Origin: Propionibacterium sp.
GTDB lineage: Bacteria; Actinomycetota; Actinomycetes; Actinomycetales; Actinomycetaceae
Length of the DNA: 8,566 nt
NCBI GenBank assembly: GCA_030460725.1
Contig: JAKECL010000051.1
Span: 1-8,566, forward strand
Direction: 5' to 3'
The notes under the pieces are model-generated. The model was not told where the DNA came from. It saw only the letters and a program-made list of their open reading frames with translations, and did not search any database. The translations under genes were made by a program, and so were the position numbers. Each line of letters starts with the position of its first letter. Position 1 is the stretch's first letter. Below are positions 5,962 to 8,566 of this stretch, piece by piece.

Positions 5962-6564
5962 ATGTCGGAGGACGCCCCCCGCCCGGATCCACGAAAGGTC
6001 AGGACGGAGCGCGACATCACGGCCGCGCTCGTTCAGGTGCTCACGGAGGGAAGGCCGTTCCGCAAGGTCACCGTGGCTGACATCTGCGCTGCGGCCCTGG
6101 TCAGCCGCTCGACGTTCTACGACCACTACCTCGACAAGTACGACCTCCTCACGCGCATGGTCGAGGACATCGATACCCAGGTGGCCCGGGTCCTGGAGGA
6201 CCGTTTCCGTCCGGGTGCGGACTTCTCGACCTGCCTGAGGGCCATCTCCGACGGGCTCTTCCGCACCCATCGCGAGGAGATGGCCGCCCTGCTCCTGATC
6301 CACGAGCCCGAGGGTGATCTCGAACTCCGACTCACGGCGACCTTCACCAAAGCCTTCCGCGCGACACTCGATGACATGCCTGAGCGGGAACTCGTTGCCG
6401 ACCTCTATGCCGCATGTGCCCTGGTCCTCCTGCGCCGGTCGCTCGACAAACGGCTCTCCGATGCCGAGGTCGCCCTGGTGGATCACCTGCAGTCCGTTGC
6501 GATCTCCTCGCTCGCACCCGAAAGCTCCGCCGCCGAGTCCTCCCGATCGACGCCCACCCACTGA
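5962..6564 (+). CDS. TetR/AcrR-family transcriptional regulator
   Basis: A 200-residue one-component repressor type. The N-terminal DNA-binding domain (about 14-62) contains the helix-turn-helix VTVADICAAALVSRSTFYDHYLDKYDLL, the characteristic TetR pattern with STFYxHYxxKxxL. The rest (about 70-190) is a helical ligand-binding and dimerisation domain that cannot be matched to a ligand class by eye. The start chosen is ATG 5962, with GGGAGGAG at 5947-5954 at good spacing; a TTG at 5956 is in frame but too close to that site. The gene is divergent from the hydrolase with a 144-bp shared upstream region, the common layout for a TetR protein controlling its neighbour and itself. Codon use is less G/C-biased in third positions than in guaB1 or dnaB. 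Its stop codon overlaps the guaB1 -35 element. Confidence 0.9.
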   Translation: MSEDAPRPDPRKVRTERDITAALVQVLTEGRPFRKVTVADICAAALVSRSTFYDHYLDKYDLLTRMVEDIDTQVARVLEDRFRPGADFSTCLRAISDGLFRTHREEMAALLLIHEPEGDLELRLTATFTKAFRATLDDMPERELVADLYAACALVLLRRSLDKRLSDAEVALVDHLQSVAISSLAPESSAAESSRSTPTH

Positions 6565-6589
6565 GATGTCGCTCGCCTCCGGCTAGCGT
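6561..6589 (+). promoter_or_regulatory. Candidate guaB1 promoter (leaderless arrangement)
   Basis: CTGAGA (6561-6566, 4 of 6 to TTGACA), a 17-bp spacer, and TAGCGT (6584-6589, TAnnnT) are followed by 6 nt and then the GTG start at 6596. Transcription would therefore start at the initiation codon. No good Shine-Dalgarno sequence precedes the start, only GGAG at 6590-6593, which is too close. The -35 overlaps the stop codon of the TetR gene. Confidence 0.55.
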
Positions 6590-6595
6590 GGAGCC

Positions 6596-8041
6596 GTGGA
6601 ATTCCTCAACGGCCTGCTGCCCACCTTCGACCTCACCTACGACGATGTCTTCATGGTGCCCTCACGTTCCTCGGTCGGGTCGCGCACGAATGTCGACCTG
6701 ACCACCGACGACCGCAGTGGGACCACCATCCCCCTGGTCGTCGCGAACATGACGGCCGTCTCCGGCAAACGCATGGCGGAGACCGTCGCACGTCGCGGCG
6801 CGCTGGCGATCATCCCCCAGGACATCGCCGTCGAGTTCGTCATCGAGACGATCGCGGACGTCAAGTCCCGACACCTCGTCTATGACACCCCCGTCACCGT
6901 GAAACCACACCACACCTGCGGGTACGCCCTGGGTCTGCTGCCCAAGCGCGCCCACGGTGCCGCCGTGGTGGTCGACCCCGACACCAATGTCCCCGTCGGG
7001 CTGGTCGTCGAGAAGGACGTCACCGGTGTCGACCGCTTCACCCAGGTCCGCGACGTGATGTCCACGGAGCTCATGACCCTGCCCGAGGGCATCGATCCCC
7101 ATGAGGCCTTCGACCGGCTGCACGCCGCCCACCGCCAGCTCGCCCCCGTCGTCGACGCGCAGGGCCGCCTGGTCGGCCTGCTCACACGGGCTGGCGCCGT
7201 GCGTTCGGGGATCTACCGCCCTGCCGTCGACGACGAGGGCGCCCACCTGCGCATCGGCGCTGCGATCGGCATGAACGGCGACCCCGCCGAGAAGGCGGCA
7301 GCACTGGTCGATGCCGGTGTCGACGTCCTGGTCGTCGACACCGCCCACGGCCACCAGGACCGGATGTTGGAAGCCGTGGCCGCCGTGCGCGCCGCCTGCC
7401 CGGACGTGCCGCTGGCCGCAGGCAATGTCGTGACGGCCGCCGGGACCCGGGACCTGGTCGCTGCCGGCGCCTCCATCGTCAAGGTCGGGGTGGGTCCGGG
7501 CGCCATGTGCACGACACGCATGCAGACGGGGGTGGGTCGTCCCCAGTTCTCCGCGGTCCGTGAGTGCTCGGCCGCGGCTGGCGAACTCGGAGCCCATGTG
7601 TGGGCCGACGGCGGCGTGCGCCATCCGCGCGACGTGGCCCTGGCCCTGGCCGCGGGGGCCTCGAATGTCATGGTCGGCTCCTGGTTCGCCGGCACCCACG
7701 AGTCCCCGGGCGATGTGCAGTTCGATGCCCAGGGCCGGGCCTACAAGGAGAACTTCGGCATGGCGTCCAAGCGTGCCGTCACGCGTCGTACCGCTGGTCA
7801 GGGTGACTTCGAACGGGCCCGCAAGGCTCTGTTCGAAGAGGGCATCTCGACCTCGCGCATGTACCTGGATCCTGAGCGCCCGGGCGTGGAGGACCTCATC
7901 GACCAGATCATCTCCGGGGTGCGCTCGTCCTTCACCTATGCGGGTGCGCGCACCCTGGAGCAATTCCGCAACCGTGCGATCGTCGGCCTCCAGTCAGCGT
8001 CGGGCTACGCGGAGGGACGACCGGTTCCCAGCTCCTGGTGA
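6596..8041 (+). CDS. guaB1: GuaB1-family IMPDH-like protein, probable GMP reductase
   Basis: A 481-residue (beta/alpha)8 enzyme of the IMPDH/GMP reductase superfamily with a CBS pair inserted at about 97-205. The core begins DLTYDDVFMVPSRSSV and contains the catalytic loop GVGPGAMCTTRMQTGVG (about 298-314, C305). The phosphate-binding DGGVRHPRD (338-346) and YKENFGMASKRA (383-394) follow. The order of blocks matches IMPDH, but the sequence belongs to the actinobacterial GuaB1 group, often annotated as IMP dehydrogenase-related. The mycobacterial GuaB1 has been reported to be a GMP reductase with a regulatory CBS domain, converting GMP to IMP with NADPH, so this role is more likely than IMP dehydrogenase. 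The IMPDH-type Arg-Tyr flap pair is not evident around 397-420 (RRTAGQGDFERARKALFEEG), which supports that. The start GTG 6596 is set by the leaderless promoter and gives the expected N-terminus MEFLNG. Confidence 0.92.
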   Translation: MEFLNGLLPTFDLTYDDVFMVPSRSSVGSRTNVDLTTDDRSGTTIPLVVANMTAVSGKRMAETVARRGALAIIPQDIAVEFVIETIADVKSRHLVYDTPVTVKPHHTCGYALGLLPKRAHGAAVVVDPDTNVPVGLVVEKDVTGVDRFTQVRDVMSTELMTLPEGIDPHEAFDRLHAAHRQLAPVVDAQGRLVGLLTRAGAVRSGIYRPAVDDEGAHLRIGAAIGMNGDPAEKAAALVDAGVDVLVVDTAHGHQDRMLEAVAAVRAACPDVPLAAGNVVTAAGTRDLVAAGASIVKVGVGPGAMCTTRMQTGVGRPQFSAVRECSAAAGELGAHVWADGGVRHPRDVALALAAGASNVMVGSWFAGTHESPGDVQFDAQGRAYKENFGMASKRAVTRRTAGQGDFERARKALFEEGISTSRMYLDPERPGVEDLIDQIISGVRSSFTYAGARTLEQFRNRAIVGLQSASGYAEGRPVPSSW

Positions 8042-8084
8042 TCCCGGTCCAGGTGGGCGGACACCGGCGGGCAGGGCGGGACCG

Positions 8085-8097
8085 ATGTGTCCCACAT
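8085..8097. repeat. Small inverted repeat downstream of guaB1
   Basis: ATGTG (8085-8089) and CACAT (8093-8097) flank 3 nt. A wider pair, CCGATG (8082-8087) / CATCGG (8112-8117), overlaps it. Either could help end guaB1 transcription or bind a regulator ahead of the rpsF promoter. Both stems are short and no T-tract follows, so this is a weak call. Confidence 0.25.
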
Positions 8098-8122
8098 GAC
8101 CCCACAGCTCCCATCGGCAGGT

Positions 8123-8151
8123 GGCACATCCCCCCACGCCCCGACTACAGT
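8123..8151 (+). promoter_or_regulatory. Candidate rpsF operon promoter
   Basis: TACAGT (8146-8151) fits the actinobacterial TAnnnT -10. GGCACA (8123-8128) lies 17 bp upstream and matches TTGACA at its last three positions only. Transcription would start near 8158, giving a leader of about 100 nt before rpsF. Confidence 0.5.
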
Positions 8152-8157
8152 GGACAG

Positions 8158-8259
8158 GCGGACTGCGCCGCGCCCGACCCGGGTGGGAGCAGACCGACGC
8201 AACACCCTCCTGTCACGGAAGTCCCGTGACCGTAGAGACCATAGGAGGTGGGTACCCAC
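8158..8259 (+). promoter_or_regulatory. Structured rpsF mRNA leader, possible S6:S18 autoregulatory region
   Basis: The leader holds a perfect 7-bp hairpin (GTCACGG 8212-8218 / CCGTGAC 8224-8230, loop AAGTC). Just before it lies CCTCCT (8206-8211), which is complementary to the Shine-Dalgarno AGGAGG (8243-8248). This would form a 6-bp helix stacked over the hairpin and hide the ribosome site. An alternative stem, GGGTG 8181-8185 / CACCC 8203-8207, competes for part of the same segment. Autoregulation of rpsF by the S6:S18 complex binding the leader is known in other bacteria; whether this leader carries the recognised motif cannot be decided by eye. Confidence 0.5.
8248..8259 (+). repeat. 12-bp perfect palindrome between the rpsF Shine-Dalgarno sequence and start codon
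   Basis: GTGGGTACCCAC reads the same on both strands and fills the gap between AGGAGG and the GTG start. In RNA it can form a 4-bp stem (GUGG/CCAC) with loop GUAC, which would shorten the effective distance between ribosome site and start. It overlaps the last G of the AGGAGG. Confidence 0.6.
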
Positions 8260-8550
8260 GTGCGTACCTACGAACTGATGGTGATCCTCGATCCCGAGAT
8301 CGACGAGCGCACCGTCGCCCCTTCGATGGAGAAGTACCTGCAGCAGGTCACTGCTGCCAAGGGCTCCGTCGAGAAGGTCGACATCTGGGGCAAGCGCCGT
8401 CTTGCCTACGACATCAACAAGCGTTCCGAGGGAATCTACGTGGTCATCGACATGACCACGACCCCCGACGTCGCCCTGGAGATCACACGCCAGATGAACC
8501 TCAACGAGTCCATCCTGCGCACCAAGCTCCAGCGTCCCGACAGCCACTGA
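8260..8550 (+). CDS. rpsF: 30S ribosomal protein S6
   Basis: A 96-residue small-subunit protein that binds 16S rRNA together with S18. The sequence opens MRTYELMVILDPEIDE and contains VEKVDIWGKRRLAYDINKRSEGIYVVIDM (about residues 38-66) and ends with LNESILRTKLQRPDSH, all typical of S6; length is normal. The start is GTG at 8260, matching the usual MRTYE N-terminus, with AGGAGG at 8243-8248 and an 11-nt gap. A GTG at 8248 is in frame but overlaps the Shine-Dalgarno sequence. In actinobacteria the following genes are normally ssb, rpsR and rplI; only 16 nt follow here, so the operon probably continues outside the window. dnaB, often next after rplI, is instead found upstream in reverse orientation. 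Confidence 0.97.
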   Translation: MRTYELMVILDPEIDERTVAPSMEKYLQQVTAAKGSVEKVDIWGKRRLAYDINKRSEGIYVVIDMTTTPDVALEITRQMNLNESILRTKLQRPDSH

Positions 8551-8566
8551 GCACCCGGCCCGGCCA

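Overview
This is a high-GC window from an actinobacterial chromosome. The evidence is heavy use of G/C in third codon positions, the intein-free actinobacterial-type DnaB, a GuaB1-type IMPDH-like enzyme with an internal CBS pair, a DinF-like MATE protein, and apparently leaderless genes with a TAnnnT -10 hexamer. The exact genus cannot be read from the sequence; an Actinomycetaceae-like organism is only a guess.

Layout from left to right. A RarD/EamA-type permease (+, 181-1227) converges on the replicative helicase gene dnaB (-, 1297-2661). A gene-poor region of about 600 bp (2662-3259) follows. It separates dnaB from a divergently oriented DinF-like MATE efflux gene (+, start probably 3260, end 4615). 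Converging on the MATE gene is an alpha/beta hydrolase of the FrsA-like type (-, 4660-5817). A TetR-type regulator (+, 5962-6564) is divergent from the hydrolase and is probably its local regulator. Then come guaB1 (+, 6596-8041), probably a GMP reductase, and rpsF (+, 8260-8550), ribosomal protein S6. rpsF has a leader of about 100 nt and probably opens an ssb/rpsR/rplI operon that continues beyond the window.

The most unusual part is the dnaB/MATE intergenic region. It holds a dense cluster of DnaA boxes: five match YYRTCCACA exactly within 2861-3022, and three more are one base off. Part of the cluster is a triple 11-bp helically phased repeat, and part is a 31-bp inverted pair. Further perfect or near-perfect palindromes lie downstream, and the TA dinucleotide is absent for 634 bp. 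This looks like a DnaA-binding locus next to the replicative helicase gene: a titration or regulatory cluster, or less likely an origin. The usual linkage of dnaB downstream of rplI is broken here, because dnaB lies upstream of rpsF and in the opposite orientation.

Other points of interest are an rpsF leader that can pair with its own Shine-Dalgarno sequence, a 12-bp palindrome between that Shine-Dalgarno sequence and the start codon, and two genes (rarD, guaB1) with the same TAnnnT-6 nt-start arrangement expected of leaderless mRNAs. No tRNA, rRNA, insertion sequence or CRISPR array was seen.
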